This document shows positions 43,801-50,942 of a stretch of DNA of 64,000 bases, one piece after another. The translations under genes and the position numbers were made by a program. The notes below the pieces were generated by a model, which was not told where the DNA came from, made no database searches, and was given only the letters and a program-made list of their open reading frames with translations. Position 1 is the first letter of the stretch; each line of letters begins with the position of its first letter. The DNA is from Rubrobacter tropicus (GTDB lineage: Bacteria > Actinomycetota > Rubrobacteria > Rubrobacterales > Rubrobacteraceae): the NCBI RefSeq assembly GCF_011492945.1, contig NZ_CP045120.1:124001-188000 (forward strand), in the 5' to 3' direction.

Positions 43801-44658
43801 CTGGTGGAGAAGTACGCCGCCACTTTGGGCCTGCTCTGGAGGCTAGAGCACGCCTCGACCCTCCCGGCCGCCGACGAGCCCTCGCGCCACTACCCCGACG
43901 CCGCCGGCGAGCTCACCGAGCTCTCCAACTTCACGCCGGCGACGCTCAAGGTGCTGGAGATCGCCATGAGCCACGCCGAGAACGGCGAGAAGGTCCTGAT
44001 CGGCAGCGACCTCGTCCGGACCGGACTCTTCCTCTCCGAGCGGTTGCAGGAGAAGGGCGTCAACTCCGTCCACATAACGGAGGAGCGCGCCGGCAAGGTC
44101 GGCACCAAAAACCCCCGAAAGCGCGCCCGCGAGGTGGAGGCCTTCGCCAGGGGCAAGGCCCAGGTCCTTTGCGCGGGAGTCGGAGCCATGAAGCTCGGCC
44201 ACGACCTCCACGCGGCCTCGACCGTGATAGTGCTGGGCCTCCCCTACAGCTTCATGGCCCTCGACCAGTTCCTCGCCCGCGTACACCGCCTGAGCTCCCC
44301 GAAGCCCGTCTCCGTCTACGTCGTGATCCCCAACGGCTCCCTGGCCGTGGACAAGTGGGAGCTCTTGAAGGACAAGGGCGGGGCCTCCGACCTGGCGTTC
44401 GACGGGGAGCTGAGCGTCCAGCCCGAGGAGGCCATCGACTGGAACGAGGTCCTGCGCAACATGAAGGCGAGGGGCATCCAGGCCGCCGGCAACGAGGTCC
44501 CCGAATCGGAGGTCGAGGCCGCCTGGCGCGAGGTCGCGCCCCTGCGACCGGCGATGCCTCCGCGCCGCATCCGGCAGCGCCCACCCGGCTCCTCCGGCCT
44601 GCTCCCGGGTCCCCAGCCGGTCTACGGCCAGCCCTCGCTCTTCGACCTCTCCGCCTGA
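40849..44658 (+). CDS. Fused DNA methyltransferase and SNF2-type helicase
   Basis: A 1269-aa multidomain protein. Residues 75-300 are an N6-adenine-type methyltransferase with AdoMet motif DPTAGAGALL (108-117) and catalytic N181-P-P-F184. Residues 560-1180 are a superfamily 2 helicase/translocase: Walker A AHEQGLGKT (K596), Walker B-like CVDEISEI, motif III GATGTPLSN, and motif VI QFLARVHRL. A Cys-rich insert (CPECGADT, CPEDGIGC) lies between the ATPase motifs. It ends in QPSLFDLSA, which could bind the sliding clamp. No nuclease motif was seen, unlike Type ISP restriction enzymes. Possibly an antirestriction or modification factor. Confidence 0.9.
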   Translation: MTQTTPDPNLFPATPTDAPGVPVSGPREDAENGAANGSVNGSPQKRGSLVGGALTEEALASSRRVLHKSRGNKNATIGLQQWFSPPEAANLIAGVMSDRWDTPGAVLDPTAGAGALLEPYPAGKRFGIEIDADHVPDTGTAEPAQDGLDGRVSYRGIGGDAQRVIPMLRAAGVRFPAIVLNPPFGLDWRDAVHAGGRAEKQINSTALAYLWALDLLKQFGQGAMICGTDRLAKEVLSRPEGRGVYAVVDVEGPLFPGVALPTSIAFFVRPDDLSDGISVLPRRGETGLPAVPPAHFTARRESLPGLADSVTAARDARANYVSTHARLDELVDGFRAVEREHGRRLKAARSKKAAQDFDLDLRGSKVSVGLSAYTQLALSNVTRLREVQLLANNHVSYFSQNKRGWRQLQTLEADGLVSISPALRGAATKAVEEAEALSTPLFPLKKQMRLGWLADLDRIACTSGDPKYGFVAGESYELSTRSKVASETQERVVENRRGEHELRRFTTERKLLEVRVGSHTFDEGNENIQFLTDHFDFPDPGCVASRFPELVSDRRALLRHIERKNNFEFKLFQIDHLSRLLVRGRGLLAHEQGLGKTLMLMALAEALRYLGAAPYSLFVSPQDLGAQWARESKRFFNRRLEVIRTPGEARRVADRVEAGEAGWWWTYFEALSIVGRKKELLPHTPLRPAEDLQRRLLTYKRAKKSRAAITASEVRTLTAQAENTGPDPYDDYLPKAIPHGPSTRDACPECGADTAAGWTGEVCHAPKRCVTHDSGRCPEDGIGCVFRGCGYVHRSVYVKSAYSHITTAFEDGVTCVDEISEIRGEDSLRSKSVRALGRGPHKFGATGTPLSNFLADSYYPIGWSLGFGTPQFPYDHARGRSKFESDFCTIEHMHGREEDDEENVKKSRKILPQITNVSQFWRLAQPSISRCRKEQTGEPLVERTYYPIRVPMGVAQQEMHAYWMDNFPEYFRWKDPHHAFVKKGLVEKYAATLGLLWRLEHASTLPAADEPSRHYPDAAGELTELSNFTPATLKVLEIAMSHAENGEKVLIGSDLVRTGLFLSERLQEKGVNSVHITEERAGKVGTKNPRKRAREVEAFARGKAQVLCAGVGAMKLGHDLHAASTVIVLGLPYSFMALDQFLARVHRLSSPKPVSVYVVIPNGSLAVDKWELLKDKGGASDLAFDGELSVQPEEAIDWNEVLRNMKARGIQAAGNEVPESEVEAAWREVAPLRPAMPPRRIRQRPPGSSGLLPGPQPVYGQPSLFDLSA

Positions 44659-44668
44659 CGACGAATAG

Positions 44669-44702
44669 CCCCGGACGCCTACGCCCTGCGGGGCGTCCGG
44701 GG
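44669..44702. terminator. Hairpin terminator after methyltransferase-helicase
   Basis: CCCCGGACGCC and GGCGTCCGGGG form an 11-bp perfect stem with a 12-base loop, ten bases after the stop. No U-tract is present. Confidence 0.65.
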
Positions 44703-44743
44703 CCCCGGACGCCGGCAAGTCCGCCGACCAAAGGAGCACCTCG

Positions 44744-45001
44744 ATGACAGACGTCTACCTCAGCGAGCCCGACCTCGCCCGCCCCGACGACTACCGCTAC
44801 GTCGCGAACTGCGCCCCCCAGAACCTCAAGAGCCTGATCGTGATCGAGGGCGGAAGCGACCACAACCCCGAGGAAGCCCTCGACCGGCTCTACGAGGGCC
44901 TCCGCGAACTCGGCCTCGTCTCCTCCTACGACGAGATGAAAGTCCAGGACGATGCGGGGCTGCTCGAAACCTCACCCGCCGCGGGAACCGACGGGGCGTG
45001 A
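44744..45001 (+). CDS. Unknown 85-aa acidic protein
   Basis: An ATG start after AAAGGAG. Its alpha/beta pattern (NLKSLIVIEGGSDHNPEEAL) resembles other small array proteins such as the one at 28405. Its stop overlaps the next GTG. Confidence 0.65.
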   Translation: MTDVYLSEPDLARPDDYRYVANCAPQNLKSLIVIEGGSDHNPEEALDRLYEGLRELGLVSSYDEMKVQDDAGLLETSPAAGTDGA

Positions 45002-45420
45002 GCCGCCACGACGCCGGCCCGGCCGAACACCGCACCGTCAAGGCCGCCAGGCGTCTGCCCCGCAGCCCCGTCCCGGCCTACGAGGACCGGGAGGCGATGG
45101 TCCTCGGCCCGCTCGCGGTGCTGCCCGAGCCGCCCGACAACGCCGCCCGCGGGGAGCCCCACGGCTGGGCCGTCCTGCACGTCTCGACCGGCCGCGCGTT
45201 GGGACCGACGCTCCCGGACCGCGAGGCCGCCATCGAGGCCGCCCGGCTGCTGGCGAACGAGGACTGGGCCTTCGCCCACCCGGCCTACGCCGCCGCCGCG
45301 CTCGCCGAGAAGGTGCGCTCCGTCGTGCGCGAGGTTCTCGACCGCGACCGCAGAGAGGAGGAGGCCGGTGCAAACCAACCCGACCGCGCAGAGGCTCTTC
45401 GTCCCGGACGGGCTGCGTGA
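44998..45420 (+). CDS. Unknown 140-aa protein
   Basis: It starts at a GTG coupled to the previous gene. It is soluble and helical with a predicted beta-alpha core (HGWAVLHVSTGRALGPTLPD). It overlaps the start of the next gene by 53 bases, an unusually long overlap, so its own C-terminus may be shorter in reality. No family recognised. Confidence 0.6.
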   Translation: MSRHDAGPAEHRTVKAARRLPRSPVPAYEDREAMVLGPLAVLPEPPDNAARGEPHGWAVLHVSTGRALGPTLPDREAAIEAARLLANEDWAFAHPAYAAAALAEKVRSVVREVLDRDRREEEAGANQPDRAEALRPGRAA

Positions 45421-46318
45421 GCCCGAACCCATAACCGTGCTCTCCCACGGCAAGGGCCAGCAGTCCACGGCCCTGGGCTACATGCTCCACTACGAGCCGT
45501 GGGTCAGGGAGCGCTTCGCCCCGGGACGCCTCCTCACGATCTCGGCCGATACGGGCTCGGAACACAAAGAGACGCGCGAGCACGTCCGCTACCTGGAGGC
45601 GTTCTACACATCGGTGGGTGAGCACTGGGAACACGTCACCGCAGATAAGGGCTATCACACGGAGAAGTGGCGGTCCCTGGAGCACTTCTACTCCTCGGGC
45701 GAGCGCCGCCGCATAGGCAGCAAATCCTTCAAGCGCTCCTGCACCTGGCAGCTCAAGCTGTCCCCGTTCTACAAACGGCTCGAAGCCCTGCTCGCCGAGG
45801 AGTACGGCGTCTCCCACGGCCGCAAGAGGGGCCTCTACGAGTACGTCGCCATGACGGGGAGGCGCATCCGGGTCCTGATCGGCTTCAGCGCCGAGGAGGC
45901 AGAGCGCCGCATAGACCCCGACGAGAAGGTCAGGCCCTTCATCCGCAACTGCGTCGAGCGGGTCTACCCCCTCGACGAGCTCGGCATGACCCGCGAGGAC
46001 TGCCGGGAGTACATCCGCTCGAAGGGCCACCCCGCCGTGGCCCCAAGCCTCTGCAAGTTCTGCCCGTTCAAGACCCCCTTCGACGTCTACTACCAGAGCG
46101 TCTTCGAGCCGGAGGACTACGAGCGCTGGGTCGAGATGGAGGCCGACAAACTCTTCGACTGGAAGGACGAGTTGCCCCAGGAGAAAAACCACGGCGTCTT
46201 CCCCGGAAAGGTTCTGCCCCAAGTCCTGGATGAGGCCCGGGACGAGTTCGGCGCGATGACCGCCGCCAAGATGCACGAGCGGCGCATGTCCGGGCACGGG
46301 GTCGCCTCAAGATTCTGA
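45368..46318 (+). CDS. PAPS-reductase-like ATP pyrophosphatase (second copy)
   Basis: A 316-aa protein with the loop VLSHGKGQQSTALGYML (residues 23-39), SADTGSEHKETREH, and a late Cys set (LCKFCPFKTPF). These are marks of the PAPS reductase/adenine nucleotide alpha-hydrolase family, close to a group common in phages. The GTG at 45368 is supported by a strong GAGGAGG box. It differs clearly from the first copy (26046-26927), so they are not a recent duplication. Confidence 0.8.
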   Translation: MQTNPTAQRLFVPDGLREPEPITVLSHGKGQQSTALGYMLHYEPWVRERFAPGRLLTISADTGSEHKETREHVRYLEAFYTSVGEHWEHVTADKGYHTEKWRSLEHFYSSGERRRIGSKSFKRSCTWQLKLSPFYKRLEALLAEEYGVSHGRKRGLYEYVAMTGRRIRVLIGFSAEEAERRIDPDEKVRPFIRNCVERVYPLDELGMTREDCREYIRSKGHPAVAPSLCKFCPFKTPFDVYYQSVFEPEDYERWVEMEADKLFDWKDELPQEKNHGVFPGKVLPQVLDEARDEFGAMTAAKMHERRMSGHGVASRF

Positions 46319-46401
46319 AGGCTCCCCCGCGCCCGACTCCTATGGCCCGTGGGGGGTCTGATCGGCCCTGTCGTCCCCTCTCACCGTTCGAGGAGGCACC
46401 A

Positions 46402-46686
46402 TTGCCCGCGAAGAGCACTCCCGGCCGTGGGAAGGTCACGGTCCTTCCCACAGTCCATCCGACGCCTCCCCCACCGCCGCGGAAGACGGAGCCGAAGCCC
46501 GTCTACCGCTGCAACAGCGGCGAGAAGTGTCCCGCCTACGCCCAATTCGGCGAGGCGGAGAAGATCCGGACCTCGAAGGGCCTAAAGGGCTACTGCGACC
46601 GCTGCCTCAGCCGCCGCGGCGAGAGGGCCACGAAAGACCTCGAAGCCCGCCGCGTGGGCGGAGCCCCACGCCACCCAAGCGCCTGA
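46402..46686 (+). CDS. Small zinc-ribbon protein with Pro-rich N-terminus
   Basis: A 94-aa protein. The TTG at 46402 follows GAGGAGG at six bases. CNSGEKC and CDRCLSRRG give a C-x5-C / C-x2-C pattern. The N-terminus is Pro/Thr-rich. Confidence 0.6.
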   Translation: MPAKSTPGRGKVTVLPTVHPTPPPPPRKTEPKPVYRCNSGEKCPAYAQFGEAEKIRTSKGLKGYCDRCLSRRGERATKDLEARRVGGAPRHPSA

Positions 46687-46730
46687 CCGCCGCCCCCACA
46701 TCAAACGCCCCGCAGGAGGTAGCCCGAGCC

Positions 46731-47744
46731 ATGCAAGCCCTCTCAGCCAACGACGCGGCCGTCCTCTGGCGCGCCCTCTTCGGGGATCAGTGCGGCCTGC
46801 TCGGCGTCCACTCAGCGCTCAGGCCGGCGCCCGGCTCGAAGCGCCTCTCGCGCCACCGCTCCCGCTTCTTCGACTATCCAAGCCGCGCCCGCGCCGCCGC
46901 CGAGTGGTGCCTCGGCAACTCCGCGGACGGCCTGGAGGCGTACTTCTGCGCCCATCTTCTCCTCGCCAAACGTCGCGTGAAGGCCAACGCCGCCCCCGTC
47001 CTCGCCCTCTGGGCCGACGCCGACGGCGCGGCGCTCGGTCCGGACTCGCCCGAGCCGACCGCCATCGTCGAGTCCTCCCCCGGACACGCGCACCTCTTCT
47101 GGCGCCTGACTCGCCCGATATCGCCGCTGCGCGCGGAGGAGCTCAACCGCAGGCTCCTCCTTGCCGTCGGCGCCGACTGCTCCGGCTGGGACCTCTCCCA
47201 GCTCCTACGGCCGCCGGGGACCCGCAACCGCAAGTACGAGGACGCCCCCACGGTCAACCTGCTGGAGTTGGATCCCGGCGTCGCCTACCATCCGCGGGAG
47301 CTCGACATCGCGCTCCCCAGCGAAGCTCCGCCCGTACCGTTCCCACAGTCTTGGGCCCGAGACCTCTCCACGGAGACAACCGGGGACGTCGATCTCAGCA
47401 ACCTCTCGCCGCGGATGCGCGGACTGATCGCCCACGGCAACGCCGCCTCCGGGAGGCCCTACGAGACACGCTCGGAGGCGGACTTTGCCGTCGCCATAGC
47501 GATGTTCGGCGCCGGCTACGACGAGGCGGACGTCCGCGCCGTCCTCACCGATCCGGCCAACGGGATCTCCGAGCGCTACTTCGAGAGGGGGCGATACGGC
47601 GCACAGTACCTCACCACAACCATAGACAACGCCCGCGAGCGCGCGCTCCCAAGGGAGGCGCTCGCTGGCTACGGCCGGGGCGCCCGGGGTGTGGACCGCA
47701 GCGCCCGCAAAGCCCCGGCTGTGTCCGCACGCAAAGCCAGCTAA
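46731..47744 (+). CDS. RepB-like primase (AEP fold)
   Basis: A 337-aa protein with the primase-polymerase core: LWADADG (D96 and D98 as metal ligands), IVESSPGHAHLFWRL, and SQLLRPPGTRNRKY. These match the RepB_primase (archaeo-eukaryotic primase) family of plasmid primases. The C-terminal 100 residues form a small helical domain. CAGGAGG lies nine bases upstream of the ATG. It could prime plasmid replication together with RepA and the plasmid DnaN. Confidence 0.8.
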   Translation: MQALSANDAAVLWRALFGDQCGLLGVHSALRPAPGSKRLSRHRSRFFDYPSRARAAAEWCLGNSADGLEAYFCAHLLLAKRRVKANAAPVLALWADADGAALGPDSPEPTAIVESSPGHAHLFWRLTRPISPLRAEELNRRLLLAVGADCSGWDLSQLLRPPGTRNRKYEDAPTVNLLELDPGVAYHPRELDIALPSEAPPVPFPQSWARDLSTETTGDVDLSNLSPRMRGLIAHGNAASGRPYETRSEADFAVAIAMFGAGYDEADVRAVLTDPANGISERYFERGRYGAQYLTTTIDNARERALPREALAGYGRGARGVDRSARKAPAVSARKAS

Positions 47745-47790
47745 CATGCTTCCCGGGTAACCCGGGACACGACAAGGAGGTTTCCCTCCC

Positions 47791-48897
47791 TTGCGCACCG
47801 ACCGCCCGATGATTCGTCCGGGCTTCTTGCCCCCCTTCGTGCTCCAGAGCGTCGCCGAGCGCGGGACGCCGGCCCAGCGCGAGCGGGCCGAGCGCGCCCT
47901 CTCCCAGGACGCCGCCTTCCGCACGGGGCGGCGCATGACGCGCACGCGCACGACCCCCCACGCCGCCGAAAACCTGCTCCCCCCGGGCGTTTCCGGCAAC
48001 GTCGCCCGGGACCTCGAGCGCCGCGTCCACGACGCCCGGAAACTCGAGGAGTTGCCGGGGGACCTCGTCCGCTCCGAGGGCGACAATCCCACCGGGGACG
48101 CCGCCGCCGACGAGGCCTACGCGGGCACCGGCGCCGCCTACGACCTGTTCTTCGACATCTACTCCCGAGGCTCCTACGACGGCGCCAACTCCCCCATCGT
48201 GTCGAGCGTCCACTACGGCCGCGACTACGCCAACGCCTTCTGGAACGGCGAGCAACTCGCCTTCGGGGACGGCGACGGCGAGCTCTTCAACCGCTTCACC
48301 GTGGCCCCCGACGTGATCGCCCACGAGTTCTCCCACGGCGTCGTCCAGTACAGCCCCAACCTCTCCTACGAGGGCCAAAGCGGGGCGCTCAACGAGTCCC
48401 TGTGCGACGTCTTCGGCGTGCTGACAAGGCAGCGCTCCGCCTCCGTGGAGACCCCGACCGAAAGGGACTGGCTCGTCGGCGCGGGCCTCTTCACCGACGC
48501 GGTCGAGGGACGCGCGCTCCGCTCCATGTCCGATCCCGGCTCGGCCTTCTCGGACCCCGTCCTGGGCGAAGATCCCCAGGTCGGCCGCATGGAAGACTAC
48601 GTCGAGACCGAGGAGGACAACAGTGGCGTCCACATCCACTCCGGCATCCCCAACCGGGCCTTTTACCTGGCGGCGACAGCCATCGGGGGCCCCGCGTGGG
48701 AGAAGCCGGGCCGTATCTGGTACGCGGCCATGACCGACCCCGCGCTTACCCCCGACGCGGACTTCCGGCTCTTCGCCGGCATCACCACCCGCGCCGCGAG
48801 GCTGCTCTTCGGCCAAAGCTCCGCCGAGCACGACGCCGTTGCGGAGGCCTTCCGGGCGGTCGGGCTCGCCGCCGAGGACGCCGCCGGCCCCGCGTAG
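47791..48897 (+). CDS. Thermolysin/protealysin-like M4 metalloprotease
   Basis: A 368-aa M4 peptidase. The zinc motif is H178-E-x-x-H182 in AHEFSHGVVQ, the third ligand is E202 in ALNESLCD, exactly 20 residues after H182, and HIHSGIPNRAFY contains the active-site His. There is no signal peptide, and the short N-terminal segment resembles a protealysin precursor, so it may act in the cytoplasm or be exported by another route. The TTG start has AAGGAGG nine bases upstream. It is followed 20 bases later by an emfourin-like inhibitor gene. Confidence 0.92.
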   Translation: MRTDRPMIRPGFLPPFVLQSVAERGTPAQRERAERALSQDAAFRTGRRMTRTRTTPHAAENLLPPGVSGNVARDLERRVHDARKLEELPGDLVRSEGDNPTGDAAADEAYAGTGAAYDLFFDIYSRGSYDGANSPIVSSVHYGRDYANAFWNGEQLAFGDGDGELFNRFTVAPDVIAHEFSHGVVQYSPNLSYEGQSGALNESLCDVFGVLTRQRSASVETPTERDWLVGAGLFTDAVEGRALRSMSDPGSAFSDPVLGEDPQVGRMEDYVETEEDNSGVHIHSGIPNRAFYLAATAIGGPAWEKPGRIWYAAMTDPALTPDADFRLFAGITTRAARLLFGQSSAEHDAVAEAFRAVGLAAEDAAGPA

Positions 48898-48917
48898 CGT
48901 CTAGAATGGTTCCCGCC

Positions 48918-49256
48918 ATGCGCGTGACCATCAAGACCGAGGGCGGGACGGCCCACTTTCCCGGGCTCGCCCGCCCCGTGCGGATAGACACCGAGGACCT
49001 CCCGCCCGGCGAGGCGCGCGAGCTCGAAGAGAGTCTGCGGGACGCCGGGCTACTCGGCGAGAATCCTAACGATCGACGGGACGCCGGCGCACCCGCCAGG
49101 AACGTACGCGACGCCAGGCGCCACACGATCACCGTCGAGCGGGACGACGTGCGGCGCACCACCACGGTCAGCGACCCCGTATCCAGCCCGGAGATGAGCT
49201 CGCTGATCTCGCTCCTGGAGCGCCACCGCCGCCGCGTTCTGGCCGGGCTCCGCTAG
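48918..49256 (+). CDS. Emfourin-like M4 protease inhibitor
   Basis: A 112-aa protein resembling emfourin, the inhibitor of protealysin: an N-terminal beta strand (MRVTIKTEGGTAHFPG), VRIDTEDLPPGEARELEE with a long helix, and a C-terminal strand and helix. Emfourin genes usually follow their protease gene, as here. The ATG at 48918 is preferred. One at 48906 would add four residues. Confidence 0.8.
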   Translation: MRVTIKTEGGTAHFPGLARPVRIDTEDLPPGEARELEESLRDAGLLGENPNDRRDAGAPARNVRDARRHTITVERDDVRRTTTVSDPVSSPEMSSLISLLERHRRRVLAGLR

Positions 49257-49310
49257 CGCCCGAGGCCGTCTTCACGGCCTACCCCCCGCTCGACGGCCTC
49301 GTAGCGACCG

Positions 49311-49340
49311 TTGCGCTGCCGCCGAACCTGCCGGTATAAT
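49311..49340 (+). promoter_or_regulatory. Strong predicted sigma-70 promoter
   Basis: TTGCGC and TATAAT are separated by 18 bases. The -10 element is a perfect consensus match, rare in this GC-rich sequence. The start site would lie near 49347, about 16 bases before the GTG at 49363 and 300 bases before the gene at 49647. Confidence 0.7.
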
Positions 49341-49362
49341 TCCCCTCGTCCGACAACAATCG

Positions 49363-49650
49363 GTGAAGCACTCCGGAACCAGGCCTGTGACGGGGCCCCG
49401 GAGCGAAACCGAGGAAGGTCGGGCGGTTAGACGAACACAACGAGACGGGAGCCCAGACCCCTTGCTGGCCTCGGTTAGACCGGGCGTGCAGGCACGCTCC
49501 GGCATCCTCCGGATACCCTACCGCCGATCCCATCCCTGGCGCCCCACGCCGCTACTCCTGCGGGCGCGCGTGTCCGCTCACCTCCCGGCGGGACCGCCGG
49601 CGCCGGCGAAGCCCGCTCCAACCCGCGCAAGGACGGCGTCCGAACGATGA
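49363..49650 (+). CDS. Doubtful 95-aa Arg/Pro-rich frame
   Basis: A GTG at 49363 just downstream of the strong promoter opens a frame whose stop overlaps the next ATG (ATGA). The composition (Arg, Pro, Ser, Thr) is unlike its neighbours and it has no clear ribosome binding site. It could be a near-leaderless gene, or the region may be a leader RNA. Confidence 0.3.
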   Translation: MKHSGTRPVTGPRSETEEGRAVRRTQRDGSPDPLLASVRPGVQARSGILRIPYRRSHPWRPTPLLLRARVSAHLPAGPPAPAKPAPTRARTASER

Positions 49651-50162
49651 CCACCGCGCCCCCCGCGACCGCCGCGTCTTCGGACCCCCGCCCTCGGGAG
49701 CAACACGACCACATGAACGCCGTTGAAATACTCGAAGCCGCTCGCGAGGCGGGCCTCAAGCTGGCCCTCAACGGCGACAAGGATGCCGTGATGGCCGGCC
49801 CGCCGCACAAGATTACCGCGCGCATCCGGTCCTCCATCCGCCGCAACAAGGACGAGCTGATGCGCCACCTGCTCTTCCGGGAGGCCGCGGCTTACCTCCA
49901 GAAAAAGATCACCGACCGGGGGATGATTATGGACGAGGCCGCCGCGACGGCCGCCTGCAACGTTTTCTCCCAAGACCTCGGGGCGTTCGACGACGCATGG
50001 CGCACCAAAGATATAGACGCCTTCAAGGCTTTCCTCAGAGAACGTGTGAGGGACGCGGGGCGTACCCTGGCCGAGCACCAACGGGTCGCGCCGCCCCCCA
50101 GATCCTCGGGGGAGTCCCCCGATCATCCCAACTTACAGCAGACCCTCCCGGAGGCCTCGTGA
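49647..50162 (+). CDS. Unknown 171-aa protein with TubC-like segment
   Basis: Residues 23-75 (MNAVEILEAAREAGLKLALN then a helix ending SIRRNKDELMRHLL) resemble the small TubC-type docking fold seen in plasmid-encoded proteins and in polyketide synthases. The remainder is helical (AAAYLQKKITDRGMIMDEAA). It is coupled by an ATGA overlap upstream and by a one-base overlap to the nuclease gene. Function unknown. Confidence 0.65.
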   Translation: MTTAPPATAASSDPRPREQHDHMNAVEILEAAREAGLKLALNGDKDAVMAGPPHKITARIRSSIRRNKDELMRHLLFREAAAYLQKKITDRGMIMDEAAATAACNVFSQDLGAFDDAWRTKDIDAFKAFLRERVRDAGRTLAEHQRVAPPPRSSGESPDHPNLQQTLPEAS

Positions 50163-50821
50163 TGACTAGTATTTTCGGGCGATCCACTAGGGCGCGCGCC
50201 CTCTTGCTCTGGCTCGCGCTGGCCGCGTGCCTCTCCCTGGCCCCCGGCTGCTCGCCGTCCGCGGGTCGGGACGTCGCCGCCGACGCCCTCGACGCCGTCC
50301 GGCAGGCCGCCTCCTCCGGCGGCGCCGAGGCCGGCGGACGGCCGTCCAGCTCGGAGGAGGTCCGCGTCACCCGCGCGGTCGACGGGGACACCCTCGAGAT
50401 CTCCCCCGGCGTCGCCGGCCATACAGACGTCAGGCTCATCGGCGTGGACGCCCCCGAGTCCGCCATCCCTGGAGAAACGCCCCAGCCCCTCGGCAAAGAC
50501 GCCGCCGCGTTCACCTCCCGCGCCCTCGAAGGGCGAACGGTCGTACTGACCTTCGACGAGGAGCTCGTCGATCCCTACGAGCGCTTGCTCGCCTACGCCC
50601 GGCTCCCGAAGGCCGACCACACCCACAACGAGCGCCTGGTCCGCCTCGGCCTCGCCCAGGTGGCGATCTTCGAGCCCAACGACGCCCTCGCGGACAAGCT
50701 CTACGCCGACCAGGACGCCGCCAGGAGCTCGGACTCCGGCATCTGGTCGCTGCCCGCCCGCCAGCACTGTCAACTCGCCGACCGCGGCAACGGCATCGGG
50801 GAAGGTTCGATCGCATGCTGA
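50162..50821 (+). CDS. Staphylococcal-nuclease-like lipoprotein
   Basis: A 219-aa thermonuclease homologue. The N-terminus has a signal sequence with LSLAPGC as a lipobox, suggesting export and lipid anchoring. The SNase fold shows VTRAVDGDTLEI, VRLIGVDAPES, and DPYERLLAYA, which together carry the usual Asp, Arg and Glu catalytic residues. The enzyme would degrade extracellular DNA or RNA. It starts at an ATG overlapping the previous stop. Confidence 0.88.
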   Translation: MTSIFGRSTRARALLLWLALAACLSLAPGCSPSAGRDVAADALDAVRQAASSGGAEAGGRPSSSEEVRVTRAVDGDTLEISPGVAGHTDVRLIGVDAPESAIPGETPQPLGKDAAAFTSRALEGRTVVLTFDEELVDPYERLLAYARLPKADHTHNERLVRLGLAQVAIFEPNDALADKLYADQDAARSSDSGIWSLPARQHCQLADRGNGIGEGSIAC

Positions 50822-50883
50822 CCACAACCGCCGCCCGCCGCGACCCGGAACGCCCCGACCGTGACCATCCGCCCCGCCCGGCA

Positions 50884-50924
50884 CGGCGCGGGGCCGTCCC
50901 GATAGGCCAAACGGCCCCGCGCCG
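50884..50924. terminator. Perfect 14-bp stem hairpin upstream of nrdJ
   Basis: CGGCGCGGGGCCGT and ACGGCCCCGCGCCG pair fully around a 13-base loop. It lies 62 bases after the nuclease stop and 18 before nrdJ, so it could be a terminator or an attenuator in the nrdJ leader. Confidence 0.6.
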
Positions 50925-50942
50925 GACCCGCAGAAAGGGAAG

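Noticed and set aside
50822-50942. Cobalamin riboswitch before nrdJ
   Set aside because: Only 121 bp are available, no B12-box-like core was seen, and a simple perfect hairpin fills the space.
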